Shown piece after piece: positions 8,953 to 17,973 of a DNA stretch of 49,357 nucleotides (position 1 is its first letter; the number at the start of each line of letters is the position of its first letter). The DNA is from a virus: positions 1 to 49,357 of the IMG/VR virus record IMGVR_UViG_3300044613_001473; one strand, given 5' to 3'. Position numbers and translations under genes: made by a program. The notes beneath the pieces are model-generated. The model made no database searches and was not told the origin of the DNA. It was given only the letters and a program-made list of their open reading frames with translations.

Positions 8953-10617
8953 ATGTCTAATGAATTACCAGTTGTTAAAATTCAACAATTTAGTGTTCTT
9001 CCTGACGGAACACTGATTTCTAATTTAACTCAGCCCGTAATAGTATCTGCACAGTCTTTAGGACCATCCTCTGTGGGTGCAGTCGGACCTGTTGGTCCAC
9101 AGGGTAATACTGGTCCAACTGGTCCTATTGGGCCTATTGGGCCAACTGGTGCTACTGGATCTCAAGGAATTCAGGGGATTACTGGTCCGACTGGTGCTAC
9201 TGGATCTCAAGGAATTCAGGGGATTACTGGTCCGACTGGTGCTACTGGATCTCAAGGAATTCAGGGGATTCAGGGTGTCACTGGCCCAACTGGTGCTACT
9301 GGCCCTCAAGGCATCCAAGGTATACAAGGAATTCAGGGGATAACTGGTCTGACTGGTGCTACTGGCCCTCAAGGCATTCAAGGAATTCAAGGGATTCAAG
9401 GGATAACTGGTCCGACTGGTGCTACTGGATCTCAAGGAATTCAAGGGATAACTGGTCCGACTGGTGCTACTGGCCCTCAAGGAATTCAAGGTGTAACTGG
9501 TGCTACTGGATCTCAAGGAATTCAGGGGATTACTGGTCCAACTGGTGCTACTGGATCTCAAGGAATTCAAGGGATTCAGGGAATTCAAGGGATTACTGGT
9601 CCAACTGGTGCTACTGGATCTCAAGGAATTCAGGGAATTCAAGGAAATACAGGGGCAACAGGTCCAACTGGAGCGATACCTGTCGATTATGTTTGGTTCT
9701 TAAATGGCTTAACTGGTGGATTAACTCTGTTCGCTGGTAGCAATGTAACGATAACACCTGGTGGTAAAGGAATAACCATATCTGCTGCTGCAAGCGGAAG
9801 TGGGATTTCAGGTGATTATGTCATCAGCGTCAATGGTTCAACTGGCGCAATAACAAATGTTGCCCGAACCAATCAAGGCAATACTTTTACTGCTAGACAA
9901 GTTATGAATGCTGGTATCACATCAGCAAACCTGTTCGTCTCTGGTGGAGCAACCTTTAACGGTTCTCTTCAAATAAATGGATCTGCAACCGTAAGTAATT
10001 TATCTGGTATTCTTAAGGTGGAGAAACCATTTACCGTAGGTTTTGATAGTGCATCGGTTGACATCGTTTCATATGACGGCGCAGGAACCGCGTTCACATC
10101 GTCGGTTCGCGGCGATACAAATCCTGTTGCAAACACTATCCACACTCTTCCGACCACCAGTGGAACGCTTCTCAACACAGCAATTCCCTATGTTCAATCT
10201 ATCAGAGGAATTACTGGTATTGTCGGAATATCCGCTGCTGCGGGTATTACAGCAACAGTTTCGGGTAAAACATTAATTATTGGTAATATTGGTGTTCTTA
10301 CAGTTAACGGATTATCTGGTGGCATCACATTTGCAGCGGGAACAAATGTAACATTATCTACTATAGGAAATGTGGTTACTATTAATTCCTCTGGTGGTGG
10401 TGGTGGGGGTATAGTAGGAGATTATGTAGAATCTCTGAATGGATTGACTGGACCAATAAATCTATTACAGGGATCAAATATCACTATCGCTTCTGGTCTA
10501 GCAGGAATAACAATATCTGCTTCTGGTGGAGGAGTCACAGGACCGACTGGACCAACTGGACCAGCGGGAATTGGTATGGACGAAGATTTTATTATAGCAA
10601 TGGCTGTTGCATTATAA
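8953..10617 (+). CDS. collagen-like tail fibre protein
   Basis: This 554-residue protein has about 67 Gly-X-Y triplets (residues 42-243), built mainly from [18 protein letters not shown] and similar units. A beta-rich region follows, including a 53-residue module (287-339) shared with the fibre at 6922, then two LNGLTGG-type repeats and a second short collagen tail ([11 protein letters not shown]) near the C-terminus. Collagen-like stretches in phage fibres form trimeric rods. The near-identical DNA repeats make this a hot spot for length variation. Confidence 0.8.
   Translation: MSNELPVVKIQQFSVLPDGTLISNLTQPVIVSAQSLGPSSVGAVGPVGPQGNTGPTGPIGPIGPTGATGSQGIQGITGPTGATGSQGIQGITGPTGATGSQGIQGIQGVTGPTGATGPQGIQGIQGIQGITGLTGATGPQGIQGIQGIQGITGPTGATGSQGIQGITGPTGATGPQGIQGVTGATGSQGIQGITGPTGATGSQGIQGIQGIQGITGPTGATGSQGIQGIQGNTGATGPTGAIPVDYVWFLNGLTGGLTLFAGSNVTITPGGKGITISAAASGSGISGDYVISVNGSTGAITNVARTNQGNTFTARQVMNAGITSANLFVSGGATFNGSLQINGSATVSNLSGILKVEKPFTVGFDSASVDIVSYDGAGTAFTSSVRGDTNPVANTIHTLPTTSGTLLNTAIPYVQSIRGITGIVGISAAAGITATVSGKTLIIGNIGVLTVNGLSGGITFAAGTNVTLSTIGNVVTINSSGGGGGGIVGDYVESLNGLTGPINLLQGSNITIASGLAGITISASGGGVTGPTGPTGPAGIGMDEDFIIAMAVAL
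9145..9650 (+). repeat. tandem coding repeat, collagen-like units
   Basis: About 500 bp consist of imperfect units of 9, 18, 27 and 36 bp encoding Gly-X-Y triplets. The phrase GGTGCTACTGGATCTCAAGG recurs many times with only synonymous or single-residue variation. Such DNA expands and contracts by slippage. Long open frames in the other frames and strand here are by-products of the repeat. Confidence 0.85.
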
Positions 10618-10620
10618 ATA
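10613..10620 (+). promoter_or_regulatory. T4-type late promoter
   Basis: Exact TATAAATA overlaps the stop of the collagen-like fibre and lies 9 nt before the ATG at 10630. A GGAG between the two could serve read-through transcripts. Confidence 0.6.
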
Positions 10621-10629
10621 GGAGTATAT

Positions 10630-11238
10630 ATGAAAGCAAAATTAGGAACAGACACACCAGGAACATACACTTTTGATGCCGCTGCAAAAACAGTGACATT
10701 TAGTGGTCTTAGACAAGCCATAACATTGTCTAATATTTACTTGATTACCAATTCTACTACTAACACAATAATTTACAATTTTGCTAGTTCTGCCAAGGGA
10801 AATGCAGGATTCACAAATAATGTCTTGACTTTAGATTTTGATACTACGGCAATGTCTAATACAGATGATTTACAGATAATTCTTGATGTTGAAAGTCTAG
10901 AGGAGACTTTACAGACACTATTAAGAAGAATGAATAAACTGCTAGAATCAAATACAGTTGTTGATTCTCGTTTGCGTCAAAGAGTGACATTGGATGCACT
11001 TCCAACTATCGAACTTACAAACACCGTCCCTGTTTCGGGAACTGTTACTGCTACTGCAAATATTAACACCGCAATTGCGACTCAGGCAGTGGCAAATTCT
11101 GCAACAAATCCGTATACTCTCGGTTCAATTTCTACCTCCGCAGTTTTCGAAGGTCCACTCCATCAATTATGGCGTGTTGCCGACGAATCGAGAAATCTTT
11201 ATGCATCAGCAATCAGATCAAAATTAGTGTTTTCATAA
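10630..11238 (+). CDS. virion structural protein, function unknown
   Basis: The 202-residue protein has an N-terminal beta-sandwich-like half (MKAKLGTDTPGTYTFDAAAK), a helical coil around residues 80-115 (LEETLQTLLRRMNKLLESN) and a Thr/Ala-rich C-terminus ending in LHQLWRVADESRN. A beta domain, coil and terminal strand layout suits a trimeric virion protein. It has its own late promoter and sits 12 nt before the large repeat protein. Confidence 0.5.
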   Translation: MKAKLGTDTPGTYTFDAAAKTVTFSGLRQAITLSNIYLITNSTTNTIIYNFASSAKGNAGFTNNVLTLDFDTTAMSNTDDLQIILDVESLEETLQTLLRRMNKLLESNTVVDSRLRQRVTLDALPTIELTNTVPVSGTVTATANINTAIATQAVANSATNPYTLGSISTSAVFEGPLHQLWRVADESRNLYASAIRSKLVFS

Positions 11239-11250
11239 TTAGGAACAAAC

Positions 11251-14121
11251 ATGCCACTCACAAATAATTTAAAGCAACAAGTAGATCAGCCAGTATTCGA
11301 ATGGATGCGTTTTGCTCCAACAGCAACATCATCTTTATCTGCATTGGCTGCTAGCGACGATGGTTCTAGTCGTGTTTTTTACTACATCATAGCACAGGCA
11401 CTATGGGCTTATGATACATATTCAGATTCTTGGATGGAACTTGCTCCCCCACCTGTTCTTCCCGTAACTGCTGTTGCATTAAAATATTCTGCGTTTGCTG
11501 GTCATAGAGGACATGTTATTTCAGGAACAGCCAATACACTTAGAATTGGTTCTGTTGGACGGACCAATAAAAATATGGTCGGTAAGAAGATAAGAATAAT
11601 TAAAGGCGAAGGTTCTGGTCAGGAAAGAACTATTACATCAGTTGCAGATCCAATTATACATGATATAGGATTGGCAACAACTGCAACTGCAAATACTCTT
11701 GGTGATAATACCAAAAAGTGGAGATTTAATCAATGGGACGGATATACGGCAAGAACAGTATTTGGTACTGGTGCTGGACAAATCAGAACTATTCAGTATA
11801 ATGATCAGACCGTTCTTTCAGTTTCGGACGCAAACTATCAGGCTATAGATTCGTTTAACAACACAGGTTTTTCCGCCGTTGCACCATATGCCGTACCAGG
11901 GACTACCGCTGGTTTACAGGCTCATTTCACAATAGAATCCGTTGATTTGACTCTAGATACTAACTGGACTGTTCAACCAGATGCGACTTCACAATTCCAG
12001 ATAATTTCTGGTGGTTTATGGTTGTTGAGTTCCGCTGCTGCTGCTCCTTGGACAACATTCAACTATTATGATATATTGACTGACACTTGGCAAGTAAAAA
12101 CTGCAATTGGTGGACAATTGTTGGCAGCATTCGGTACTGATTTCTCTATGGAAAGAACAGGAGAAATTGCAGGAGCATTCCTGTCTGGATTGACGGCCAC
12201 TAGTGGTGGTGGATTGACTCTCGCAAATAGTGGTGCTACAATGGATTTTAATCGATGGGCAAATAGCCAGATAAGAATAGTTGGTGGAACGGGTGTAGGT
12301 CAAAGACGAAGAATTTCAGGAAATACAGATACCACATTCTTTGTGGCCGACAAATGGGATATTACGCCAGATAATACATCACAATATGAAGTATATGGAA
12401 ACACCAACAGAATATATGTGATTGGTAATGCGTCTTCTACTATGTGGAATTATTCAGTTGAAGATGATTTATGGGCAAATGGTCAAATAGTCGATACTGG
12501 TATTGCTAGAAATATTGCGGTATTTGCTCGTTCTACTACAAGTGCCTCGTATGGTTCACCACACGAAAGTTTTGGTATTACATCTATTGTGAGAACAACT
12601 AGCGGTATATTGACGGTTGCGGTAAACGCTGCTGGTTCTGGTTATCAGGTTGGAGATTTGGTAACCTGTTCAACTACTGGTACTTTAGGTACGGCATTCG
12701 TCACTTCTGTTAATACCACTGGTGGTGTTACTGGCCTACAATTAGCCGCTGCTGGCTCTGGATATGTTGGTGGCTCTACCAACACAACTGGCGGTGCGGG
12801 TTCTGGCTTGACTATAACAATAACGGTCGGAACAACCGCGTTAGTTACTACCGCGATGAATCACGATTTACGCACGGGAGATCCTATAAGAATTCAAGGA
12901 TGTGCTACTGATCCCACATTCAATGCGGATTTTGTTATTTCGGGTGTTGGTGGGTTAACAACATTCAGTATCGCGGCTCCTTCTTCTACAGGATCTCCAA
13001 CTGCGGCAAATTCTCAGTCTGTTACCGTTTTAGTTGACGCATCGAAGAACTGGAATACAAATTCACTTGTTGGCAGACTAGTTCACATCAATGTTGCTGG
13101 TCCTGCTCCGACTACACAGTCTCGTAGAATTACAGCAAATACGGCTACAACAATTACCCTTCAGTCTGCCATTACGGCTGCTGTTAACGGTACTAGCCGT
13201 TATATTATACAGGAAGTCCGTTCTTCTGGAGCAATGATAACCGAACAGGCTGACAATCTACGACCATATGGATACGCGACATCCGCAACGGCTACCACTC
13301 TGGTTGATACTAGTAAAAACTGGACAATCAATCAATGGCAAGGTCATAGAGTAAGAATTATTTCTGGTACAGGTGAAGGAAACGAAGAAGCAATTACGGC
13401 AAACACCCAAACCACTTTGACAGTGGCTTCGTGGTCTGTTGCAACACCTGATGCGACATCCAAGTACGAAATCATGGATAGTTTTGGTTTGGTTACGACT
13501 GCTGGTGCGGCACTTACTATAACTGATGCCGCAAAGAAGTGGAAAGTAAATGTCTTTGCTGGTAAGCGTGGTAGAATTACTTCTGGAACTGGTGCGGGTA
13601 CGGATTTCACGGTAACATCTAATACTGCAACAGTATTGACTGTTGGTGCAAACATTACCACTGGCGTTGATTCAACATACACAATATATGATATTCAACC
13701 AAGAAGCACTGGAACCAGCATGAATTGGTTGTATGGACTTACCGATACTACAAAGAAAGGTAGATGGTTGATTTGTCCAAGAGGTGGTGGTTCCACTTCG
13801 TTTGATGTTTTTGATATACCAACTGAAACATGGTATGTTCATGTATTCACATCTCCTGCGTCTATCACCTTGTCAACAGGTTCAATGTATGCATATGATG
13901 GTGGTGATTCTTACTACTTCACAAAGGATGCTACAAACCGTATATACGAAATTGATTTGAGAACCTGGAATGTTTATCACGCGACTTCAATTCCGTATGT
14001 TCATGGTGCTGCCACACTGGGAAATAAAATGGAAATTGTAAAAACAGTGGACGGATTGAAGTATATCTATGTGATGCGACACACTGGACAGGAAATGTGG
14101 AGAACCCTGAAATTCTGGTAA
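11251..14121 (+). CDS. large repeat virion protein with Kelch-like blades
   Basis: This is a 956-residue protein. At least six copies of a 60-80 residue unit are visible, with core (L/V)xDxxKxWxxNxWxGxxxRI(I/T)xGTGxGxxRxIxxNTxTTLTV; three copies lie at about residues 660-815. Four Kelch-like motifs (ALWAYDTYSDSWMEL, FNYYDILTDTW, FDVFDIPTETWYV, IYEIDLRTWNVYH) suggest a beta-propeller surrounding or alternating with the repeats. A gene of this size at the end of the fibre operon is most likely a receptor-binding or tail-tip adhesin. No catalytic motif is seen. Confidence 0.6.
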   Translation: MPLTNNLKQQVDQPVFEWMRFAPTATSSLSALAASDDGSSRVFYYIIAQALWAYDTYSDSWMELAPPPVLPVTAVALKYSAFAGHRGHVISGTANTLRIGSVGRTNKNMVGKKIRIIKGEGSGQERTITSVADPIIHDIGLATTATANTLGDNTKKWRFNQWDGYTARTVFGTGAGQIRTIQYNDQTVLSVSDANYQAIDSFNNTGFSAVAPYAVPGTTAGLQAHFTIESVDLTLDTNWTVQPDATSQFQIISGGLWLLSSAAAAPWTTFNYYDILTDTWQVKTAIGGQLLAAFGTDFSMERTGEIAGAFLSGLTATSGGGLTLANSGATMDFNRWANSQIRIVGGTGVGQRRRISGNTDTTFFVADKWDITPDNTSQYEVYGNTNRIYVIGNASSTMWNYSVEDDLWANGQIVDTGIARNIAVFARSTTSASYGSPHESFGITSIVRTTSGILTVAVNAAGSGYQVGDLVTCSTTGTLGTAFVTSVNTTGGVTGLQLAAAGSGYVGGSTNTTGGAGSGLTITITVGTTALVTTAMNHDLRTGDPIRIQGCATDPTFNADFVISGVGGLTTFSIAAPSSTGSPTAANSQSVTVLVDASKNWNTNSLVGRLVHINVAGPAPTTQSRRITANTATTITLQSAITAAVNGTSRYIIQEVRSSGAMITEQADNLRPYGYATSATATTLVDTSKNWTINQWQGHRVRIISGTGEGNEEAITANTQTTLTVASWSVATPDATSKYEIMDSFGLVTTAGAALTITDAAKKWKVNVFAGKRGRITSGTGAGTDFTVTSNTATVLTVGANITTGVDSTYTIYDIQPRSTGTSMNWLYGLTDTTKKGRWLICPRGGGSTSFDVFDIPTETWYVHVFTSPASITLSTGSMYAYDGGDSYYFTKDATNRIYEIDLRTWNVYHATSIPYVHGAATLGNKMEIVKTVDGLKYIYVMRHTGQEMWRTLKFW

Positions 14122-14131
14122 AAGGAATCAC

Positions 14132-14296
14132 ATGACAATAGAAGAGTTAATCAAATTGACAACTAATAAATTACACTATCTAACCAATAGTAGAACTTAT
14201 CAATTCAGCATTGGAAATGTAGACGAAGTAACTAAATTAGACGAGTTAATTTCGATAACAGAACAAACACTGAATCAATTAAAGAGTCTTCGTTAG
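14132..14296 (+). CDS. small protein of unknown function (54 aa)
   Basis: An ORF with an AAAGGA ribosome site starts 10 nt after the large repeat gene. The product (MTIEELIKLTTNKLHYLTNS, ending QTLNQLKSLR) is predicted helical and has no membrane segment. It ends just before the terminator, so it is the last gene of the fibre operon. Short helical proteins here are often fibre-assembly factors, but nothing specific supports that. Confidence 0.55.
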   Translation: MTIEELIKLTTNKLHYLTNSRTYQFSIGNVDEVTKLDELISITEQTLNQLKSLR

Positions 14297-14305
14297 TAAA
14301 ACATA

Positions 14306-14350
14306 CCCGCCACGCCTCTTGGCAACAACGCGCATTTTGGGCGGGTTTTT
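14306..14350 (+). terminator. rho-independent terminator
   Basis: CCCGCC pairs with GGCGGG across a 28-nt region that contains its own weak stem, followed by TTTTT. It separates the late fibre operon from the replication genes. Confidence 0.75.
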
Positions 14351-14352
14351 GC

Positions 14353-14381
14353 TTGACATATACATAATGATGTGATACAAT
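14353..14381 (+). promoter_or_regulatory. sigma70-type promoter for dUTPase
   Basis: TTGACA, 17-nt spacer, TACAAT. The -10 ends 9 nt before the ATG at 14391, so the transcript would be leaderless or nearly so. This indicates early or middle expression by the host holoenzyme. Confidence 0.8.
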
Positions 14382-14390
14382 GGACTTATT

Positions 14391-14924
14391 ATGATAAAAA
14401 TATTTAAGAAAAGCAAAGATGCAATTCTTCCCACCTATGGAACAGATATGGCTGCTGGTTTTGACCTGTCAGCCTGTTTGTCTTTTAATGCATCAATCAA
14501 AGGATATAGTACAACGAATGAAGATTTTGAAACATTCGTGAGCATGGACTCCCAAAGCAGACCATATATCGATTTGATCCATAACTGGAGATACCTTATT
14601 CCAACTGGCTTGATTATCGATATTCCAGAATTCCATCATATTGAGATTTTTTCTCGTTCTGGTATGTCCTTGAAAAAGGGTCTAACACTTATCAATGGTG
14701 TGGGTGTTATTGATGAAGATTATACACAAGAACTCATGCTTCCGATCATCAATCATTCACAGGAAAAAATTAGAATTTATCATGGTGATCGTATTGCACA
14801 GGGAATCCTGAAACCAAACATAAAGTATAGTAGTTGTGTCATAGCAGAGATTTCAGAAAGACCAGAGAAGGTAAGTAATAGAAGCGGTGGATTCGGATCA
14901 ACAGGAGTATCTAATGAACAATAA
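14391..14924 (+). CDS. dut: dUTPase (deoxyuridine 5'-triphosphate nucleotidohydrolase)
   Basis: The 177-residue protein carries all five trimeric dUTPase motifs in order: AGFDLSA, RSGMSLKKG, INGVGVIDEDY, GDRIAQGIL and RSGGFGSTG near the C-terminus. It hydrolyses dUTP to dUMP and PPi, feeding dUMP to the ThyX encoded downstream and keeping uracil out of phage DNA. It is longer than the usual 150 residues because of an insertion between motifs I and II (about residues 30-65). No Shine-Dalgarno sequence is present; the promoter sits directly before the ATG. Confidence 0.93.
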   Translation: MIKIFKKSKDAILPTYGTDMAAGFDLSACLSFNASIKGYSTTNEDFETFVSMDSQSRPYIDLIHNWRYLIPTGLIIDIPEFHHIEIFSRSGMSLKKGLTLINGVGVIDEDYTQELMLPIINHSQEKIRIYHGDRIAQGILKPNIKYSSCVIAEISERPEKVSNRSGGFGSTGVSNEQ

Positions 14925-15441
14925 TGAATTATTTGAAATACACAAGTTTATATGCAATGAAGCACTTGAGTTGATGCGTAAAAAGAACCACGATTACTCA
15001 GGTAAGAGTGGCAAGGAACCATTTGCAAACTTTACCCGTGCAGAGGCAATGGGTATAACTACCACAGAAAAAGGAATGATGGTTAGATTGTTGGATAAAA
15101 TCAGTAGACTGTCAACATTCTGTGATAGTGGTGAATTTAAAGTAGAAGACGAAAAACTCAAGGATACCATCATTGATTCGATCAATTACAGTGTCCTCCT
15201 ATATGCCTATATTGAGAGTAAGAAGGAGAAAGGACAGATGTACTTGGACTTTCAGAATAAATTACCAAAGGATGTATTGCTGTTGAAACCAGAAGTCGCC
15301 CGAAGAATAATGGAAGTAAATCCAGAGATGGATCTTGTAGCGATTGATCTACCACATAAGTCCAATCCAAAAACATCAGACGAAGATATTCCTGATTTCC
15401 GCCCCAAATCATATATGCCAACAATAGAATATCCTTTCTAA
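14914..15441 (+). CDS. DUF1599/Nmad1-like protein (nucleotide-modification associated)
   Basis: The start at 14914 has an AGGAG site and overlaps the dUTPase end by 11 nt; the product is 175 residues. The N-terminal 100 residues match the DUF1599 pattern: KNHDYSG, FANF, RLLDKISRLSTF and the KDTIIDSINYSVLL helix, an all-alpha fold related to MazG-type pyrophosphatases. The family is linked to phage nucleotide modification. The remaining C-terminus is hydrophilic with no recognisable domain. Sitting between dUTPase and DNA polymerase supports a nucleotide-pool role. The exact substrate is unknown. Confidence 0.6.
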   Translation: MNNNELFEIHKFICNEALELMRKKNHDYSGKSGKEPFANFTRAEAMGITTTEKGMMVRLLDKISRLSTFCDSGEFKVEDEKLKDTIIDSINYSVLLYAYIESKKEKGQMYLDFQNKLPKDVLLLKPEVARRIMEVNPEMDLVAIDLPHKSNPKTSDEDIPDFRPKSYMPTIEYPF

Positions 15442-15443
15442 TC

Positions 15444-16928
15444 ATGAAATTCTATACTAATGTGTTTTATACAGGATCAAGTATCCTGTGTCGTGAATAT
15501 GAAGACGGCAAGTCAAACATGGTGAGAGACAACTTCTCACCATGTGTCTTTTTGCCCACACAGAAACCAAGACAACAAAAGACTGTTGATGGCCGTTCCG
15601 TAGAGCCAATATTCTTCAATAATGTCTTTGAGATGAATGAATTCAAGGAAAAGTATTCAGGCATCGATAGATTTGAGATTCATGGAGACATTAACGGTGA
15701 ATACCAATATATGGGAGAAAAGTATGAGAACGACTTTCCTTATGATCCACAATTGATCAAGATCATGTATATTGATATTGAAACAACAGCAGAGAATGGA
15801 TTCCCTAATGTAGATAATCCCATAGAAAAAGTGACGGTCATTAGCACAATCATGGGTAATGAGAAGAAGGTATTCTGTCTTGGCAAGTTCACGCCAAAGA
15901 CAGATATCGAAGTCCATGATTTTGATGACGAGCAAGATTTGCTTCTTTCATTCTGTGAGTATATGAACCATGCTCGACCCGATATAATGAGCGGATGGAA
16001 CATTAAGTTCTTCGATATTCCGTACCTTGTAAATCGTTGCTCTAGACTCCTTGATGAAAAGGAAGTCAAATATCTCTCTCCTTGGGGAATAATCAAGAAG
16101 AAGATGGTTGAGAAGAACAACGAAGACCATACTACATTTGAATTGGTCGGTATATCGGTCATGGATTATTATGATCTCTATAAGACATTCACATATGTAA
16201 AACAAGAGTCTTATTCGCTCAACCATATTGCATATGTTGAACTTGGCAAGGAAAAGATCGACTACTCTGAGTATGAGACGATTCGTGATTTCTACACTCA
16301 GAACTTCCAGAAGTTTGTTGAGTATAATATTGTTGACTGTGAACTGGTGTTGGAACTAGAGAACAAAATGCGGCTGATGGAACTTGCCATTTCACTCGCA
16401 TATTCAGCCAAGGTCAATTTCGTTGATGTATTCTCACAGGTCCGTACATGGGATGCTATCATATACAATTACTTAAAGCCACAAAATATCATCATTCCAC
16501 CAAGAAAGCAAGGAAAGAAAGATTCGCAGTATGCGGGAGCCTATGTAAAAGATCCACAGGTCGGAATGCATGATTGGATTCTTTCATATGATGTTAATTC
16601 TCTTTATCCATCATTGATTATCCATCTGAACATTTCCCCTGAGACATTACAGAAGAAAAATTTCATCGGTAAGATCAACATAGATGATATTATTCGCAAT
16701 GATAGAAAGTCTACTACCTTCGAATATCTGAACGAAGCCAAGGAACTTAATTGCACTATTGCTGCGAATGGCACAATGTACACAAAGAAAAAAATTGGGT
16801 TTCTTCCCGAACTTATGGATAAGATGTACAAAGAAAGAAAGCATTATAAGGATCTCATGATCAAGGCAGAAAAAGATCTTGAAGCGGTAAAGCACGAAAT
16901 CCAAAGAAGGGGCTTGACAATCAAATGA
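15444..16928 (+). CDS. 43A: DNA polymerase (T4 gp43-like), N-terminal half: exonuclease, motif A and part of fingers
   Basis: The 494 residues align with the first 55% of T4/RB69 gp43. ExoI is YIDIETT (D111, E113), ExoII is GWNIKFFDIPYLV (D191), ExoIII is YNIVDCE (D298) and polymerase motif A is SYDVNSLYPSLII (D383). The protein stops in the first fingers helix (MYKERKHYKDLM, then EIQRRGLTIK). Motifs B and C are absent; they are encoded at 33480-34589. Alone it should keep 3'-5' exonuclease folds but cannot polymerise. No intein N-segment or intron-like sequence follows the last codon. Confidence 0.95.
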   Translation: MKFYTNVFYTGSSILCREYEDGKSNMVRDNFSPCVFLPTQKPRQQKTVDGRSVEPIFFNNVFEMNEFKEKYSGIDRFEIHGDINGEYQYMGEKYENDFPYDPQLIKIMYIDIETTAENGFPNVDNPIEKVTVISTIMGNEKKVFCLGKFTPKTDIEVHDFDDEQDLLLSFCEYMNHARPDIMSGWNIKFFDIPYLVNRCSRLLDEKEVKYLSPWGIIKKKMVEKNNEDHTTFELVGISVMDYYDLYKTFTYVKQESYSLNHIAYVELGKEKIDYSEYETIRDFYTQNFQKFVEYNIVDCELVLELENKMRLMELAISLAYSAKVNFVDVFSQVRTWDAIIYNYLKPQNIIIPPRKQGKKDSQYAGAYVKDPQVGMHDWILSYDVNSLYPSLIIHLNISPETLQKKNFIGKINIDDIIRNDRKSTTFEYLNEAKELNCTIAANGTMYTKKKIGFLPELMDKMYKERKHYKDLMIKAEKDLEAVKHEIQRRGLTIK

Positions 16929-16941
16929 TAATTGATATAAT
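16914..16941 (+). promoter_or_regulatory. sigma70-type promoter at 3' end of 43A
   Basis: TTGACA, 16-nt spacer, perfect TATAAT. It overlaps the last codons of the polymerase half and ends 3 to 6 nt before the ATG ATG of the SPOUT methyltransferase, again implying a leaderless mRNA. The spacer carries a small dyad (ATCAA/TTGAT). Confidence 0.8.
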
Positions 16942-16944
16942 GGT

Positions 16945-17496
16945 ATGATGGAAAACGATACCAAGAATGTTATCGACTACTTCAAGTATTGGACAACCGA
17001 AGCAATCAAGGCCGAGTTGGACACCAAACGGCATAATTACACGGTGATTGCAAGTAATCTTGAGAACGATTTCAACATTGCAACCCTGATTCGCAACTCA
17101 AACGCCTTTCTCGCAAAGGAAGTTTGGGTTTACGGTAACAAGCAATATGATCGTCGTGGCACGGTCGGAACACATCACTACACAAATCTCAAGCATGTCA
17201 AGACGATTGATAATGTTATGGAAGAACTGAAAAATCTTCGCAATGAATATATTGATTTGAAGATTGTAGGAATGGACAATATTCCAGGCTCAATCAATAT
17301 CAATCATTATTCGTGGCCTAAGTTTGCCCATACTGTTATGATTTTTGGTCAGGAGCAGAATGGTATTCCACAGGAACTTCTTGACTTGTGTGACGATGTT
17401 GTGTATATTGAGCAGTACGGAAGCGTTCGTAGTCTCAATGTAGGAACTGCGAGTGGAATCGCAATGTATGATTATTGTAATAAGGTGTTGAACTAA
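16945..17496 (+). CDS. SPOUT-family (SpoU/TrmH/TrmL-like) RNA 2'-O-methyltransferase
   Basis: The 183-residue protein has the three SpoU motifs: NDFNIATLIRNSNAF (motif 1), VMIFGQEQNGIP (motif 2) and QYGSVRSLNVGTASGIAMYDY (motif 3), which form the trefoil-knot SAM site. By sequence style (NKQYDRRGTVGTHHY, VGMDNIPGSI) it resembles TrmH-type enzymes I associate with actinobacteria. Family members methylate ribose in tRNA; TrmL acts at the wobble base of tRNA-Leu(UAA) and (CAA), both of which this phage encodes. A promoter at its start codon shows it is independently expressed. The second ATG (16948) is an equally good start. Confidence 0.85.
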   Translation: MMENDTKNVIDYFKYWTTEAIKAELDTKRHNYTVIASNLENDFNIATLIRNSNAFLAKEVWVYGNKQYDRRGTVGTHHYTNLKHVKTIDNVMEELKNLRNEYIDLKIVGMDNIPGSININHYSWPKFAHTVMIFGQEQNGIPQELLDLCDDVVYIEQYGSVRSLNVGTASGIAMYDYCNKVLN

Positions 17497-17708
17497 TGAA
17501 ATCTAAAGTAAGAATCGTGAAGCGAACCTATAGGAATGGCAAAATCTTATATGTCATTCAGAGTAAAACTATGTTCTTTCCTTGGAAAGATGTTCTTAAG
17601 CCCCGCACCCTCGGATCGCTGCTCTGTTCCGAAACCTTAGAGGAAGCGCAGGAGATCCTGCGTCAGTTAGATAAACCTTATTTCAAGGACGAGGTGGTGT
17701 GGCCATGA
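17496..17708 (+). CDS. hypothetical protein (70 aa)
   Basis: A basic 70-residue protein coupled by ATGA to the methyltransferase. It looks like a small beta-hairpin domain (VRIVKRTYRNGKILYVIQSK) followed by an amphipathic helix (ETLEEAQEILRQL), a layout seen in phage proteins that bind other proteins. No family recognised. Confidence 0.5.
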   Translation: MKSKVRIVKRTYRNGKILYVIQSKTMFFPWKDVLKPRTLGSLLCSETLEEAQEILRQLDKPYFKDEVVWP

Positions 17709-17971
17709 GCAATGAAGATATTCAAAACAAAGTTGATGTGGCTATGGTAAAAGCCACATACGAACAAAAAATCAAGCAGTTGAAAGCAGATCACAAGAAA
17801 CAGATTAAAGATCTACAACAACTGCATCGAACTGAAATAATGGTCGAAAAAAATAATACAGAATACTACAAAAGAAAAGTAGAAGACATTATGGAAAGTT
17901 TTCGTCCTTTCTTTAGAATAGCAAGCGAACTTGGCAAGATAGATTCTTCCAATGATACCAGGGATGATTAA
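17705..17971 (+). CDS. hypothetical coiled-coil protein (88 aa)
   Basis: The start at 17705 overlaps the previous stop (ATGA). Residues about 10-60 are a continuous charged helix (TYEQKIKQLKADHKKQIKDL) likely to form a coiled coil. The C-terminus contains MESFRPFFRIASELGK. No known domain. One of a run of small early-type ORFs. Confidence 0.5.
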   Translation: MSNEDIQNKVDVAMVKATYEQKIKQLKADHKKQIKDLQQLHRTEIMVEKNNTEYYKRKVEDIMESFRPFFRIASELGKIDSSNDTRDD

Positions 17972-17973
17972 AT

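Noticed and set aside
9058-9642. Long open frames in other frames and strand inside the collagen-like gene
   Set aside because: They are by-products of the short-period Gly-X-Y DNA repeat, low in complexity and without ribosome sites.
15740-16162. Reverse-strand ORF inside 43A (140 aa)
   Set aside because: It is antisense to conserved exonuclease motifs, with no ribosome site and no recognisable product.
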